This document shows positions 63,167-64,000 of a stretch of DNA of 64,000 bases, piece after piece; the first letter of the stretch is position 1; the number at the start of each line of letters is the position of its first letter. The notes beneath the pieces were generated by a model. The model saw only the letters and a program-made list of their open reading frames with translations. It was not told the origin of the DNA and searched no databases. Position numbers and translations under genes: made by a program. The DNA lies in NCBI RefSeq assembly GCF_039521565.1, contig NZ_BAAACP010000011.1, forward strand, positions 1 through 64,000, given 5' to 3'. The stretch comes from Paraclostridium tenue. GTDB lineage: Bacteria > Bacillota > Clostridia > Peptostreptococcales > Peptostreptococcaceae.

Positions 63167-63191
63167 GTTTTAGTTTGTTTCGTGGGGGTGT

Positions 63192-63273
63192 TTGAGGTTA
63201 TATAGCATCTTCCTGCACTGTAAAGCCTAAAGAGCAGGCTTTAACGTTTCGTCAGATTGCTATATAACCTCAA
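63192..63273 (+). ncRNA. Structured repeat element, copy C
   Basis: The 82-nt element has a perfect 16-bp outer stem (63192-63207 with 63258-63273) and inner stem AAAGCCT (63222-63228) with AGGCTTT (63236-63242). CCTGC (63212-63216) could alternatively pair GCAGG (63234-63238). CTTTTTCTTC follows the outer stem. It lies 25 bases after the Mor-like gene, on the same strand. No known RNA family is recognised. Confidence 0.55.
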
Positions 63274-63418
63274 GCTTTTTCTTCTAAAAAACATTATATT
63301 TGGAAAATTAGATTCACAGAATAAAAAATTTTTAGTAGAATTAAAGTTATAGGTGAGTAGCGAATATTAGGGAAATAAGTTGATAGAAAAAATAAATATA
63401 TTATAATATAGAGGAGAT

Positions 63419-64000
63419 ATGGATAGTTTTATGAATAGTAATAATGAATTGTTTATAACAGACATATTACCATGTTGTAATGGAAATGAATATTATAAAG
63501 GTAGGTATAATATTTTTAATAATAAAGATAAAGGAAAGAAGTGTAGTGACTGTGAATATATACAAGCAATAGAATTTATAATGTCAGAATTAAATGATTA
63601 TGAATTAAATAAATGTTGTGATTTAGAAGATAGTAGTAAGAAAAATCCTGATATGCTATTTACTAATAAGTTTGATGATAGAGATAATGTTGTTATGGAG
63701 TTAAAAAGAATAAAGAATATAAATAGTAATAATATTAATTACTCAGATATAATTACAGCTAGAAAGAAAAATATTGAGAAGTTTTCTACTGATATATATT
63801 CAATGATTGGATTAAAGTATAAAGAGCTAAACATAGATATAGATAAATTCTTTGATATAATTATTAATTCGATTACTGTTGGAATATATAATAGTGTAAG
63901 GGAGATTAGATATAACCCCATATATAATAAAATTGGATTGTATTACAAAGGTAGTAGAACAAAAAAAAGAGATGAGTTTATTAAAAGTATCTCAAAAGAG
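63419..64000 (+). CDS. Unknown protein, cut by the window end; possible PD-(D/E)XK nuclease
   Basis: ATG 63419 with GAGGAGAT before it opens a frame that stays open for 194 codons to the window edge. It begins with a cysteine-containing region (LPCCNGNEYY, KKCSDCEY, NKCCDLED) that may bind metal. Then comes KNPDMLF and, after about 12 residues, DNVVMELKRIK, which fits the P-D...E-x-K core of restriction-like nucleases. Identity is not established; a defence or phage-interaction role is inference. Confidence 0.5.
   Translation, partial: MDSFMNSNNELFITDILPCCNGNEYYKGRYNIFNNKDKGKKCSDCEYIQAIEFIMSELNDYELNKCCDLEDSSKKNPDMLFTNKFDDRDNVVMELKRIKNINSNNINYSDIITARKKNIEKFSTDIYSMIGLKYKELNIDIDKFFDIIINSITVGIYNSVREIRYNPIYNKIGLYYKGSRTKKRDEFIKSISKE

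Noticed and set aside
63192..63273. Hammerhead ribozyme on the reverse strand of the structured element (CTGACGA is present).
   Set aside because: CTGACGA resembles the hammerhead CUGANGA core, but there is no GAAA box in the right place and no stem III, so the fold cannot form.

Overview
The window is very AT-rich DNA (roughly 28% G+C by eye), with A-rich coding strands, strong GGAGG-type ribosome binding sites and frequent TTG starts. Gene content points to an anaerobic Peptostreptococcaceae clostridium such as Paraclostridium or Paeniclostridium; that is an inference from gene families, not a database match. No rRNA, tRNA, CRISPR array or complete insertion sequence was seen.

Layout. 1-13.9 kb is ordinary chromosome: cysK-cysE, heme oxygenase, an EcsC protein, a PH-domain protein, a NatA/NatB-type ABC exporter whose permease is fused to a CPBP protease, a two-gene FAD oxidoreductase operon, dUTPase, a ferric-reductase-like membrane protein under Fur-like boxes, a lipoprotein, an MFS exporter and an acetyltransferase. 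14-32.3 kb is mostly envelope and secreted functions: a BNR-repeat membrane protein, an M4 protease, a MerR regulator followed by a heterodimeric ABC exporter, then a c-di-GMP-I riboswitch with an overlapping terminator/antiterminator ahead of a 2445-residue M60 metalloprotease, and an orphan OppA-like lipoprotein whose two halves are in swapped order. 32.5-38.1 kb is a potassium module: TPR protein, KdpD-like kinase, KdpE-like regulator, two TrkA proteins and TrkH.

38-55 kb is a plastic accessory region of small membrane proteins, three acetyltransferases, an amidase/YvrJ pair, a lipoprotein, a 5' relic of hsdM, a giant YobI-type P-loop NTPase (candidate defence gene), zinc-ribbon proteins and an orphan histidine kinase. 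Several genes here have a second, internally deleted copy nearby that keeps only the leader and the tail. 55.8-62 kb is a phage early/replication module (repressor, small HTH protein, DUF2815, DNA polymerase A, VapE-type ATPase) without integrase or structural genes. 62.2-64 kb holds DUF2922, DUF1659, a Mor-like activator and a gene running off the end that carries a possible PD-(D/E)XK nuclease motif.

The strongest candidates for something new are: (1) an 82-90 nt structured element in three full copies (38376-38465, 44713-44798, 63192-63273) plus one decayed half copy, with a conserved core and an outer 16-20 bp stem whose sequence changes while both arms stay complementary; (2) the circularly permuted OppA-like lipoprotein; (3) c-di-GMP shut-off of a giant M60 protease; (4) the hsdM relic plus YobI NTPase island.
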